Shown in pieces: positions 26,086 to 38,338 of a stretch of DNA of 64,000 nt. The stretch spans positions 53,056,020 to 53,120,019 of the forward strand of contig CM059567.1 of NCBI GenBank assembly GCA_030386875.1, written 5' to 3'. Position 1 is the first letter of the stretch, and each line of letters begins with the position of its first letter. Below the pieces are notes generated by a model. That model was not told where the DNA came from. It saw only the letters and a program-made list of their open reading frames with translations, and did not search any database. This stretch comes from Morinoia aosen. Taxonomy: Eukaryota; Arthropoda; Malacostraca; Amphipoda; Talitridae. The translations under genes were made by a program, and so were the position numbers.

Positions 26086-28579
26086 CATTAGCCAAACATA
26101 TGAAAGTTCGGCAGCGAATTAAACAAAGTTGGTGGTCTTAAAACTCTAAATTAGCTGCCCTGAAATTTATTTTCACAATTGCGTTAATATGCGTTCGAAG
26201 GGTGGAAAATGGAGCGAGAACTGAATTATCCAGTCTGATAAGCTAGGGTGCGGATACGAGCAAGAGAATGCAACGCAACTACCATCAATATTCAATGAAA
26301 CTCAGATAGACTTTGACAGGCCATTTTAAGCAAGCGTGAAATTGCGCAGAAATTTTTTAATTGGCCATTAATAGTGTCATTACCTAGGCCGCATCTCATA
26401 CAATACTCATTAAAGAATGAGACGAGCGCAAATTATTCTTCATTAGCGGGTTGCGCTCGTCGCAATGGACACATTGGTCGTTTTTAGCGCAATTTGCGGC
26501 AATCATTGAACAGAACCGAATTCATGATTGACGTTTACGGTTTCTAACCTGCTCATGAATTCACATTTACTCATAGTAAAAGTCTTGCAGTTTGCTCCTC
26601 TTTTCGGGAATATTTTGTCAGCGCACAATGGTTATTAGGTTAGCATTATGTTAAAAGAAGACTGTGCCTCACGCTACATTTTTTCCACGCTAGTGGTAAT
26701 TTAAAGCGCTGAAGACAAATTGCATTATTTAGTGGAGCTGACAAAAGAAAGACGAGGAGAACGTCACGCGAACCATCCGAAATTCAGACTGTGACGATTC
26801 TGCAGGATAAGATTCTTTATAGCGTCTGTAGAGCATAAAATGTTCTTCAGAAGTCATGATAATAGATGCCTTGCAAGCTTCAGTGAAGCTGATTCCTGAC
26901 CCAATAAATCAGGGACGATAAATTAAGTCAGTTTTGGGAGTGACTCGTGATGAGGCCGAGCTTGGAATGGGGAAGTTTGTCATCGAGATCTGGTGCTGTG
27001 CTGGCGAGTGCATTGGAACCGGCAAAAGGCTGGGCTCTGCTAGAATGCCCTTTGTCATCGCCCTTACATTAGAGCGGAAATAAGGATTAGCATATTCTTT
27101 CTGTTAATTTTAGCACTGAATTAGATCAGACAAATAGCTTCTAGAGTACTAAAAACCGAGGACTTTGTTTCATCATGACCATGTTTTCAAGCAGAAATTC
27201 AAAATAATAGATCAGATCAACATGCACAACTTCATCTTGACCCGAATGGTGCAACTCTGTGAACCATGCGTGAAGCGCTTATGAAATGAGGTTTGAGTAT
27301 GCCGGCTCCTATTATTACTTGATTTACAGGTTTTAAATAAGAAGAAATTGAAGCTAATCTTTCTCTTGTGTTAGGGAAATTGAACAAATGACACCCAACA
27401 CAGTACTGCTGTAAAATTAGGAAATGAAATGTGATGATTTTGAAAACTTTTGGTTTAGATGTCCGAAATTCAAAGACTATTCCTCTGGTCCATCACATGA
27501 TACACCCTCAAAAAGTGGGATAAATTCTTAAACGACATTTTTTCGGTCATTGGACTACATTGTCTATCCTTTTACATTAGTCCAAAGTAGGTTGATGTGC
27601 TTTATAAAATTTCTTTTGCAACAAAGTAGGACTACAAAGCTGTGAATAACACTTCTTTAATACAAAGCTTCTTGACGTGTTGTACGCCTAACGCTTCCTT
27701 GTATGTTAGTTAACCCCGCGTTCAAAACAAAACAAATTAAGTTGCTCTCCTTTTAATTTTAAATAATTTTTTTAACACCTTAATTGGATTCGAGCTACCT
27801 TAAGACAACTCATGAAAGCATACCCAAATTCCTATTTCTCGTGAGAACTTGACAGCTGCTAAAATTTTCGAACAAAAGTAACAAACTCGAGAAACACGTC
27901 AATCTTCGAGCTTCGCTGCACAGGTTTCCGCCAGAAACTAAATCCGGACCCGTCAGGAAGTTAATAATACTTGGAAAAATATCCGAGTTCTCTCCCTGAG
28001 TTTACCTGCCATTGGCTGCCGCCGGAGGCTAACTTCTCACTGGGATTTTCGATACAGAGCTGCTTAGCCTACACGCTTAAGCCACTGCGTCGTTTACCTC
28101 TTCGAGCTCGACTGGAAGCGCCTTTTGCTTTGAAGTCGCTTTACCTACGCTATTTTCTGCTGGGAATTATGCGGCTGGATGGCTTACCGCTTAGGTGGTC
28201 TTCAATTCTTCCCGTGTTTTTACGAGTGAAGCTTGCTGATAGAAGCTCACTAATGTTTATATTTTGAAAGTAGGTTAATTTGAGGGATTAGGTATGAATG
28301 AAAGAGATACGGTACGTTTAATTTTCCATGTTTTGACATTACTTACTAGATCATGACTGCAAAACTAAAAATCAATTACACAAATATATCATTCCAACCA
28401 CAACCCTCTCCAACTGAGCGTTTCCCAGTTTCTCTACGATAGGTTTTCTGCCGATTTTTTGTGGGTAATTTGTATTATCTATAGAATGACTGCAGCAAAG
28501 CGATAAAATTCTAAAAAGAGTTGTTAAGTCATGCACTCGACTTTAAAGCATGCATTAGAGTAATTTCGCCCTTGAAAAT
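26086..28579. other. Intron DNA, nothing recognised
   Basis: AT-rich intron upstream (minus sense, downstream of the first visible exon). A plus-strand open frame at 27971-28267 has 98 codons but no recognisable domain and no splice context. Confidence 0.4.
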
Positions 28580-28599
28580 CAGAGTTTGATCAAACTCTG
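28580..28599. repeat. Perfect 20-bp palindrome
   Basis: CAGAGTTTGATCAAACTCTG equals its own reverse complement. It lies in the intron about 190 bases after the donor of the first visible exon. Its function is unknown. Confidence 0.9.
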
Positions 28600-28787
28600 G
28601 ATGCATTGTCTCCTTTTGTTTTATATCAAATACATGATCGAATTCTGTCAGAATCAAAAACGACGCTCGTTAACCAGAAAAAAGCATCACTATCAACATA
28701 TTTCACCATTTTGAACATAATTCTATTCCAGCATCAATTTTTTTTAAATTGTTTTGAGTTAAAATCTGATTTTATAAGAGCACTTAC

Positions 28788-28919
28788 CAAGAGCAAAGCC
28801 GTCTTTGGTCCACTGAGCCTTGCCCTGCTGGTAGTCGACAGCGCAGCGCAGCGTGACACTGCTGCCCTCCGCCGCCAGCACGCTCTCCGGCACCTCTCTG
28901 AACTGCTGGCCCGGCTCCT
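28788..28919 (-). CDS. Nephrin-type receptor, exon coding first half of Ig domain 1
   Basis: This 132-nt exon (43 whole codons plus two split ones) opens after a pyrimidine-rich, TG-repeat acceptor ending in GCAG and closes at a strong donor, G|GTAAGTG. Seen in the sequence: the run GQQFREVPESV, the first Ig cysteine in VTLRCAV, and the core tryptophan in AQWTKDGFALG. The phrases QFRxVPE and QWxKDG are hallmarks of the first Ig domain of nephrin and Sns/Hbs. Both ends are phase 1. The split last codon (G plus GG of the next exon) gives Gly, as expected. The upstream exon, which should carry the signal peptide, was not found in the 35 kb above. A 21-bp minisatellite begins only about a dozen bases upstream of the acceptor. 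Confidence 0.9.
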
Positions 28920-28930
28920 CTGCACACACA

Positions 28931-29330
28931 CACGTGCTCGTCAGTGAGCTGCATGTCAGTGAGTGACTGCACATCAGTGAGTGACGCGTGTACGTCAGTC
29001 AATGACGCGTGCACGCCAGTGAATAACGCGTACACGTTAGTGAGTGATGCATGTACGTCAGTGAATGACGCGTGTACGTCAGTGAATGACGCGTGTACGT
29101 CATTGAATGACGCGTGCACGTCAGTGAATGACGCGTGCACGTCAGTGAGTGACGCATACACGTTAGTGAATGACTCGTGCACGTCAGTGAATGACTCCTG
29201 CACGTCAGTGAATGACGCATGCACGTCTGTGAATGACGCATGCACGTCAGTGAATGACTCGTGGACGTCAGTGAATGACTCGTGCATGTCGGTGAATGAC
29301 GCGTGCACGTCAGTGAATGACACACGGTAG
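28931..29330. repeat. 21-bp minisatellite next to the first visible exon
   Basis: About 19 units of GTCAGTGAATGACGCGTGTAC-type sequence. The 21-bp unit keeps frame, so open frames of 108-200 codons run across it on both strands. These are repeat artefacts. On the minus strand each unit carries CACTGAC, and the array ends about a dozen bases before the acceptor of the 28788-28919 exon. Confidence 0.93.
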
Positions 29331-30644
29331 AGAATCAATTGCATGATACTGGCGCACGTACGTGAAGCGTGTGATATTGGCGCCATTGATGACAGTATTC
29401 TTTAGAACCTTATCATCACAGAATGAGAGGATATGAAGAAGTGATAATTGTCCTGCCATTTAAACTTGTACGTTTGAGTGACTAATATTTTTATTTTTTT
29501 CTATTATTTCAACCCATTTTCAACTCGCGCTTATTGGCGGTAATAGAAGGTTATTATCAAATGAATGTCAACCAAACGCTAGCTTCAAAGCTTAGTTTTG
29601 TGTAACAATAATGTATGATATTTTTGTTTGATGTTTTCCGCTTGAAATAAATCCATCAAAATATTTTTTAACAGATTTTGTAAAGTCCTGCAGAAGAGTT
29701 TACAAAATAAATTGCTTTTGCAAATTTTCCTTTGTAAATACCAATCGAGAAAGGCTTCACTTTGAGCTAAGGTCGAATACTCACTGTTTTACATTCGATA
29801 TGGCAAATGAAAATTTTTCTCTAGGAATACAGTTATGAAAGCAATACATTATTAATCCGCATCAACGAGGAGCAGTATTAATTCAATAATTTGTGCTAGA
29901 ATCTCAAATGAGCAATGAATAATTATTCTCGTAAAAGTCAGCCATGGATTTATTTTCTATAAGTCATTGCTAGAATCCTCATGAAAATGCTATCACACAT
30001 TGACGAAGATTTACTGTACGCTTTAGCGGTGCTTTAATGCGTGTGAAGGCTTAACATCTCAAGCACCTCACGATTACTGAAGATATTGCGCACTGAAAGA
30101 CCTAATGAATTCCTCACTTTCCCCAAACATAAATTGTTAGAGAAAGTTAAAAATTACAGGCGACGTCATTTCAGTTGAGTTTGCAAGAAAATGACGTATA
30201 AAATCCCGAACTTGTATAATGAGCGAAATTTAAAGCATGACAAAATAACGAACCGTTTCTCTCCCTAAATTGTCATTTTCACGATCGGCTGAAAATATTT
30301 ACTCATTAGAAAACTTAAACTCGTAGAACTATTAATATCTGGTAGAGTCACAAAGTATATTCCTTTTTTAACTACCTAATTCCAGAAAATTATCTCGATT
30401 TTGTAAACATTTTCAATGCTGTGAAACATCATCAAGTGCTACACGATGCTGTCGCAAGGCCAGCCAGTGAACAAGCAAAGATCGATGTCCGTGATGAACA
30501 GATACTGCCGAGGAGGAAGAAGATGAATGAAAACTATAGATCAGCTCTAAGAACTCATAAATCAAGTCAAACAGGCTAAGTTAAAGCCCTTGAGTACATA
30601 AAAACATGTTTTTCTCTTCAGTCACCCATGTTGCCATTTGGTCT

Positions 30645-30775
30645 TAACAAGCAAGAAGAGACACCTTCGTATTAGCGTTAATCTAGTATCCAGTGCTGTA
30701 TATTTTTTGTGTATCGCCTTCACAAACTCTGTAAATAAAATTGCATCGGATGTGAAGTCTGTTAAATCAAAGCTG
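30645..30775 (+). repeat. Dispersed repeat, copy 1
   Basis: This shares AAGAGACACCTTC, a GCTGTATATTTTT-type block, ACAAACTCTGTA and ATGTGAAGTCTGTTAAAT in the same order with 33222-33345. It is probably an old interspersed element; its ends are unclear. Confidence 0.7.
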
Positions 30776-33221
30776 GACCCCACTCTCTTGAGCTTCATAG
30801 CACACACATGAAATGATTTTGCGTGAGATAAATTAGTAATCATAATATGAAGTTGAACATTTTAATATAAATGCCACCAATTTGATGGGGCTGGAAAATT
30901 AAATATATCTTCAACAGTTAATCGTAAGAAATTCCTAGTTATTTTATTTCATTTAATTTCCTTTTTCTCGTAGATGTATTTCCTTAGCCTAACAAAGCAG
31001 CTGTTAGCTGACAACTTCTATTTGAAGCAGGCTGCTTTATTTTATCATTCAGCGGCAAAGAGAATTCAAATGATTCTCTCACTCGAAAGTAAAGTTTCTC
31101 AGAGCGACCACACTCCGGAAATCTAAGTAGCTTATTTAAATTATCGCGGTCCGTGCAAAAAAACTAGAAAAGAAACAATTCCTGAGTAAAAGTCTCCGAA
31201 ACTATGGCCTCTCTCACGTCCAGCTTATCAAGCCTCGTACAAAGGAAAGATTCGAGAGACAGGGCCTACCCCTGAGCCTTGTACGGAGGCCTATCAAGTA
31301 CACAAGGAAAGAAAAAGAATTCCAAGAGGCCGTGCAGTAAGCCATCGGGCGAGTCTTTTGTTAGAGCATAGCCGCTGCTGACGATAGCAAGGCTCCTTCT
31401 ATCTCGCGACTGTGCCGCTGATATACAACCTCCGGTCCGGCGGTGGTTCACAGTTGGAGTCTACTGCATCGCTTGCTCTACGCCGCCTCCACGAGCTAAA
31501 TTCTCAGACAATTTACAGTGTTGTCGTGGTACAGTCGACAGCGTAAGTTCTTCTGTTGACATGGCTATTCTACGTGCTGTTTTTTTCTAGATAAAATCAG
31601 CATCTAGCAATTCTGATGGTCTGTCAGATGCTAACTGCTTGCTCTAATTTTTTGAGAAGCATCAAAGTTGGGGGCTTCAGTCTGAAAACGGCTAACGGCT
31701 TCTGTTTAACGGCTAAGTCAACAGAAAAACTTAATTTGCCAGTTCAAGCAGTGCAAATCACATTTTTTGAACAAACCGCATGACATGAAAATACAGTTTT
31801 TTAGATGCCTAAATATCATGATGGTATTTTGTATGCAGTTTCTTGTATCAACCTTGAAAAAACGGTCTCCGTTACAAACCTTTGTGAGTAAGAATAAATG
31901 TTCGAAAACACTCTAATTTTCCACCCCTATCCAAAACAACCGTATTAAATCCTTATCGATTTATTGCCACGTATTCAAGAAGAGCGAATATGTTCGAGCG
32001 ATGATTACACATAATGTCTACGCGCATTGTACGATGCGTTCCCTGTTCTTTTCCCTACACATCTGAGAAGCAGCAAATAACGCATAAGAGGATTCTTTGA
32101 AAGAAATCACTTTCAGTTGTCTAGGACCCGCAATATTGCTGTTGTGGTGATCGTCAAGTGCTTAAGTCAGGCAGACGTTGGCGCAAAATTGGGTTAATAA
32201 ATTGTTGTTACGAGACTCTCAAGGTTAAAAGAAGGCTCAAGTGGACAACGCTCTCAGGGTACGCAAGAATGTCAGTTTACCGCCTGAAATGGAGCACGCA
32301 AGGAAACTTCTATATGAAAAAAACATGGTGCTTTAATAACCTAAGATTTTAATCAAAGTATTTTCTTCCCTTAACTGTGGATCTTCGTGGCAATGATGCA
32401 AAAATAATTTTATACTCTTCGTGTTAAGACAGTCTTATTTAAAGAATGTGATCCTGACACACTGCCTGTTCACATGAGCAAGCAATGAGTTTTGCGTCAA
32501 CTGGAAAGTGGGAGTAAGATTGGGGTGCGTAGATTAACAAGACATCACTTACACCTAGTGCATCTGAACCAGTAGCGCACACTGCTCAAAAGAGGCAAAG
32601 CTCGCAGCGTGCACTCGTGTGCGAGCCCCGGTCTAAAATCTATCTCATTAGCACTCATCACTTGCTCGCAACCTTCAATAAATCACACCAATACGCCACA
32701 CCTATTTGTGCATTTAAATATAACGCTCACTTCAAAAAATAAGGTTATCTTGTCAAGAAAAAGTTGAACGAAGGCTGCAGTTGATATCAGGCGTTTTACA
32801 TTGGGCTAAATTATTATCCTTTCACTTGGTTTAAATAAATTAGACAAGCAGCACTAATATGATTCATTTTCGAAAAGTGGTATTTTTATTTATTTAAGCC
32901 TACTGTCATTTATTGTTATTCCTGACGTCTATTTTTTGTCAATCTTCAGGAAGATTTTTGATAGTCAATTCTGAAGCTCTCTTACTTTACAGTCAATTTG
33001 GTCGAGCACCAATTTTGTTTGGAGACTTTAGACTGTGCAGTATAGGAGGATATTGTGAATCAATGTAGAGCGGAACTCTAAATTTTCAATGTAAAAGATT
33101 GAAATTTATGCCTGACACCCAATGTCTTGTTGCCTGTTGACTGTGTTTCGTGAAGTTTGTCTGCATTAGCTGTGAGTACCTCTAAATCTTCAAGAATTGT
33201 TGTTCTTTCTCATTCGTGACA

Positions 33222-33345
33222 AGCAGGAAGAGACACCTTCATAATAATGCTAATCTGGTTTCCTATGCTATATATTTTTCTGTGTAACGTCTTAACAAAC
33301 TCTGTATATAAAAATGTATTGAATGTGAAGTCTGTTAAATTAATA
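33222..33345 (+). repeat. Dispersed repeat, copy 2
   Basis: Same orientation as the copy at 30645-30775, visibly diverged. The tail GTGAAGTCTGTTAA is itself repeated just downstream at 33358-33371. Confidence 0.7.
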
Positions 33346-34214
33346 CTAATACTCGTGTGAAGTCTGTTAACTTGAATATTAATACGTGTCCCTCATGACT
33401 ACGAATGACTTGCGCAGTGCGTACCCCGAGTTACTCGCCACCAGAAGTTGTCTGGCTGCAAGCCAACTGGAAGCAGGGTACCCTCAAGCGACGTATTCAA
33501 GGATCTCTGTGCGTGCGTTCAGAATTTTTCATCAAGCTCCCTTCGGAAAATTTCAACAAAAGAATAACATGCAAATGCTTAGTTTTACCGCAATATCCCC
33601 GTCAAATAAAACTCTTTTGTTTCTCTTGTGTACAAATATTCCTTAATTTTTTCCAAAAAACGGCAAGTTGAAATTCAGACTGTCGGCGTTTCAGGATGAA
33701 GAGCGACATGCATTTAAATTGCTGAATTTGGCGCCGTGCGCAGAACATCAGAGTTTTGCCTCGCGGTTATTTTATGCAGCGGAATATGCACTCCCGCTCC
33801 TACATCAAGCCAGAGCGCGTCACGTCTCGACTTCCGAGCCATGAAAATGAAATTTTTCTTTAATTGAAGCTGCAGAAGTTGTCAACTTTTGGACGAGGTC
33901 ACTGTCAAGGGAAAATTTGACGGGCGCTTCAGTGCACAAATGTAATGACGGACGCATTTTAACTCACAGATAGTAGAATATCTTTACCTCTCGTCCTGTT
34001 CTTTTTTTCATGCAAACTGGAAAAATAGCTTACTCTGCTTTGATCATGTGATACTTTACAAGCGCACACGCTGAAAAACTATACTGGAATGTCAGTCAAC
34101 AGTTGTATCCACATACATTTCTTCATTTTGTTCGGAATAGTAACCCAAAGTTCTTGACTTTAAGTATAAAAAAATGACATGTAGAATTATCATTGGAGAA
34201 CCACTGAAACATGC

Positions 34215-34389
34215 TAGTACGACCTTTTGCCTTCTCTTTACAATAACCCAATTACAATGCTGTCCCAGTTGATAGTATGACCTTTTGCTTTCTCTTTACA
34301 ATAACCCAATTACAATGATGCCTCAGTTGTTAGTATGACCTTTTGCCTTCTCTTTACAATAACCCAACTACAATGATGCCCCAGTTGAG
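34215..34389. repeat. 58-bp tandem repeat, three copies
   Basis: Each unit carries GACCTTTTGCCTTCTCTTTA, CAATAACCCAATTACAATG and CCCAGTTG. Confidence 0.92.
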
Positions 34390-35383
34390 AAATCACAGAC
34401 TGAAGTCATTTTAGGATGTTGCTTTGTTGTCCTACGCAGCGTGAACCAGAATACTGGAAAATCTACTCACGAAGGTAATCCTAGTGGCACTAATTTCTTT
34501 TTAATTAAGTAGAAAATTAAATCACTTGAATATTCAATAACATGTTTCAATTTCCCTGTTTTTGTGATGCGCATGCTTTAGGCTTCATTTTCGACGTATG
34601 CAACAAACACTTTGGTTTTACACAGGTGTTCTGTAACAATTTTCAAATCTAATACTCGTTTCTAAAATGAAAATCATGAAGAGCGAGAGCATTTTGTTCT
34701 TTTCGTCAACACAATAAATTTTTGGGCTCTTATCTCGCGTCGCACGCCATGTTTAGAAGAAACACATTCAAAAATTAACATTACGCCTCCCGCAGATGTC
34801 TTCGCCAAATTTGTTTCTTGGCGCCTCAAGTTTTGTAATTATTAAGATGAGATGGAGAACACCCAAGAATGATTTTCTCATCAAAATATTTCATGAAATC
34901 TTTCTCTTTAACTCAAGCACTACCTCGAGCTTTGCCACGAGCTACTGAACCTCGGAAAGTCATTTGCATATTCTATACACAGAGACTTCTAAAAACTTGA
35001 ACGTATTTCTGCGAGAACCCTTGGGGCTTGTTACCATTAAGACAAAGCGCGCAAGCCAGTCGTGGTTCAAAGAGACAGAGCGAAAACACTGCGTGAAAAA
35101 GAGCGAAACATTGAGTTGATAGTGAAAAATAAGATGAAGAGCGTGACTGCGGCAGATGCAAGTGACCTCGCTTAGCGAGGTCTAGGCATGTGGCTGTGGA
35201 GCAGCAAATGCCGCAATAAGGCCCAAGTGCTTTCTAGATGAGAGACGACTGCCTGTCAACGGCACCGGCATTAAAAAATGACACCGCCAAGGCGAGCTCA
35301 GCTATTCTCGCGCGTTGGAAGCGGCCATGACTCCCTCATTTTTCAGGACTGGCTGCGCGCACTCTGCCGCAGCGCTGACGAAC
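34390..35383. other. Unique DNA between repeat arrays, nothing recognised
   Basis: AT-rich, becoming GC-richer after 35160 next to the 29-bp satellite. A 62-codon minus frame at 34973-35161 has no family resemblance. Confidence 0.4.
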
Positions 35384-38338
35384 GGAGTACCCCACATCTG
35401 CAACTGAGAACAAAGTCTTCCGAATACTTCAACTGAGGACGAAGTCCCCCTCATCTGCTGCTAAGAACGAAGTCCCCCAAATACTTCAACTGAAAACGAA
35501 GTCCCCCGAATACTTCAACTGAGGACGAAGTCCCCTAAGTACTGTAACTGAGAACGAAGTCCCCCGAATACTTCAACTGAGGACGAAGTCCCCTAAATAC
35601 TGTAACTGAGAACGAAGTTCCCTAAATACTGTAACTGAGAACGAAGTCCCCCGAATACTTCAACTGAGGACGAAGTCCCCTAAATACTGTAACTGAGAAC
35701 GAAGTTCCCTAAATACTGTAACTGAGAACGAAGTCCCCCGAATACTTCAACTGAGGACGAAGTTCCCTAAATACTGTAACTGAGAACGAAGTCCCCCGAA
35801 TACTTCAACTGAGGACGAAGTCCCCTAAATACTGTAACTGAGAACGAAGTCCCCTAAATACTGTAACTGAGAACGAAGTCCCCCGAATACTTCAACTGAG
35901 GACGAAGTCCCCTAAATACTGTAACTGAGAACGAAGTTCCCTAAATACTGTAACTGAGAACGAAGTCCCCCGAATACTTCAACTGAGGACGAAGTCCCCT
36001 AAATACTGTAACTGAGAACGAAGTCCCCTAAATACTGTAACTGAGAACGAAGTTCCCTAAATACTGTAACTGAGAACGAAGTCCCCCGAATACTTCAACT
36101 GAGGACGAAGTCCCCTAAATACTGTAACTGAGAACGAAGTCCCCTAAATACTGTAACTGAGAACGAAGTTCCCTAAATACTGTAACTGAGAACGAAGTCC
36201 CCCGAATACTTCAACTGAGGACGAAGTCCCCTAAATACTGTAACTGAGAACGAAGTCCCCTAAATACTGTAACTGAGAACGAAGTTCCCTAAATACTGTA
36301 ACTGAGAACGAAGTCCCCTGAATACTTCAACTGAGGACGAAGTCCCCTAAATACTGTAACTGAGAACGAAGTCCCCTAAATACTGTAACTGAGAACGAAG
36401 TTCCCTAAATACTGTAACTGAGAACGAAGTCCCCCGAATACTTCAACTGAGGACGAAGTTCCCTAAATACTGTAACTGAGAACGAAGTCCCCCGAATACT
36501 TCAACTGAGGACGAAGTCCCCTAAATACTGTAACTGAGAACGAAGTCCCCTAAATACTGTAACTGAGAACGAAGTTCCCTAAATACTGTAACTGAGAACG
36601 AAGTCCCCTAAATACTGTAACTGAGAACGAAGTCCCCTAAATACTGTAACTGAGAACGAAGTCCCCTAAATACTGTAACTGAGAACGAAGTTCCCTAAAT
36701 ACTGTAACTGAGAACGAAGTCCCCCGAATACTTCAACTGAGGACGAAGTCCCCTAAATACTGTAACTGAGAACGAAGTCCCCTAAATACTGTAACTGAGA
36801 ACGAAGTTCCCTAAATACTGTAACTGAGAACGAAGTCCCCCGAATACTTCAACTGAGGACGAAGTCCCCTAAATACTGTAACTGAGAACGAAGTTCCCTA
36901 AATACTGTAACTGAGAACGAAGTCCCCCGAATACTTCAACTGAGGACGAAGTCCCCTAAATACTGTAACTGAGAACGAAGTCCCCCGAATATTTCAACTG
37001 AGGATGAAGTCCCCTAAATACTGTAACTGAGAACGAAGTCCCCCGAATACTTCAACTGAGGACGAAGTCCCCTAAATACTGTAACTGAGAACGAAGTCCC
37101 CCGAATATTTCAACTGAGGATGAAGTCCCCTAAATACTGTAACTGAGAAAGAAGTCCCCCGAATACTTCAACTGAGGACGAAGTCCCCTAAATACTGTAA
37201 CTGAGAACGAAGTCCCCCGAATACTTCAACTGAGGACGAAGTCCCCTAAATACTGTAACTGAGAACGAAGTCCCCCGAATATTTCAACTGAGGATGAAGT
37301 CCCCTAAATACTGTAACTGAGAACGAAGTCCCCCGAATACTTCAACTGAGGACGAAGTCCCCTAAATACTGTAACTGAGAACGAAGTCCCCCGAATATTT
37401 CAACTGAGGATGAAGTCCCCTAAATACTGTAACTGAGAAAGAAGTCCCCCGAATACTTCAACTGAGGACGAAGTCCCCTAAATACTGTAACTGAGAACGA
37501 AGTCCCCCGAATATTTCAACTGAGGATGAAGTCCCCTAAATACTGTAACTGAGAACGAAGTCCCCCGAATACTTCAACTGAGGACGAAGTCCCCTAAATA
37601 CTCTAACTGAGAACGAAGTCCCCCGAATATTTCAACTGAGGATGAAGTCCCCTAAATACTGTAACTGAGAAAGAAGTCCCCCGAATACTTCAACTGAGGA
37701 CGAAGTCCCCTAAATACTCTAACTGAGAACGAAGTCCCCCGAATATTTCAACTGAGGATGAAGTCCCCTAAATACTGTAACTGAGAACGAAGTCCCCCGA
37801 ATACTTCAACTGAGGACGAAGTCCCCTAAATACTGTAACTGAGAACGAAGTCCCCCACATACTGTAACTGAGAACGAAGTCCCCCGAATACTTCAACTGA
37901 GGACGAAGTCCCCTAAATACTGTAACTGAGAACGAAGTCCCCTAAATACTGTAACTGAGAACGAAGTCCCCTAAATACTGTAACTGAGAACGAAGTCCCC
38001 CACATACTGTAACTGAGAACGAAGTCCCCCGAATACTTCAACTGAGGACGAAGTCCCCTAAATACTGTAACTGAGAACGAAGTTCCCTAAATACTGTAAC
38101 TGAGAACGAAGTCCCCCGAATACTTCAACTGAGGACGAAGTCCCCTAAATACTGTAACTGAGAACGAAGTTCCCTAAATACTGTAACTGAGAACGAAGTC
38201 CCCCGAATACTTCAACTGAGGACGAAGTTCCCCAACTACTGTTACTGAGAACGAAGTCCCCCGAATACTTCAACTGAGGACGAAGTCCCCTAAATACTGT
38301 AACTGAGAACGAAGTCCCCCACATACTGTAACTGAGTC
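35384..38338. repeat. 29-bp satellite, about 100 units, with higher-order structure
   Basis: Two related monomers alternate: ACTGTAACTGAGAACGAAGT and ACTTCAACTGAGGACGAAGT, each completed by a C-rich tail ending AAT. Tail types are CCCCTAAAT, TCCCTAAAT and CCCCGAAT. In the left two thirds they are arranged mainly as three- or four-unit blocks. From about 36950 a subfamily with ATTTCAACTGAGGATGAAG and GAGAAAGAAG appears, in a longer period. Units are contiguous without unique spacers. Open frames inside (38145-38515 minus) are repeat read-through. Confidence 0.97.

Larger units (their letters stand above)
10881..28919 (-). other. Partial gene: nephrin-type Ig-superfamily receptor (four exons visible)
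   Basis: Four minus-strand exons run from high to low coordinates and join in frame to 215 codons. They encode two consecutive Ig domains with the Cys-Trp-Cys core of each. The closest families known to me are insect Sticks-and-stones/Hibris and vertebrate nephrin, single-pass membrane adhesion proteins that bind Kirre/Roughest/Neph partners in myoblast fusion, nephrocyte or podocyte diaphragms and tissue patterning. Introns inside the fragment are about 6.2, 3.8 and 7.4 kb. The start of the gene (signal peptide) and all later domains are not seen here. Orthology to one particular insect paralogue cannot be settled, so no symbol is given. Confidence 0.88.
29331..34214. other. Upstream intron or 5' flank, no gene recognised
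   Basis: AT-rich DNA with a dispersed repeat pair (30645-30775 and 33222-33345). A patch at 31180-31560 is GC-richer. I searched for a signal-peptide exon on the minus strand and found none that I could defend. Confidence 0.45.

Noticed and set aside
28784..29386. 200-codon open frame on the minus strand
   Set aside because: It is read-through of a 21-bp repeat and is out of frame with the Ig exon that it overlaps.
30645..33345. Long terminal repeats of a retrotransposon
   Set aside because: The copies are too short and diverged, lack TG/CA ends and flank no retroelement coding sequence.
35384..38338. CRISPR-like regular 29-bp repeats
   Set aside because: The units are head to tail with no unique spacers, and the window is eukaryotic. 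It is a satellite.
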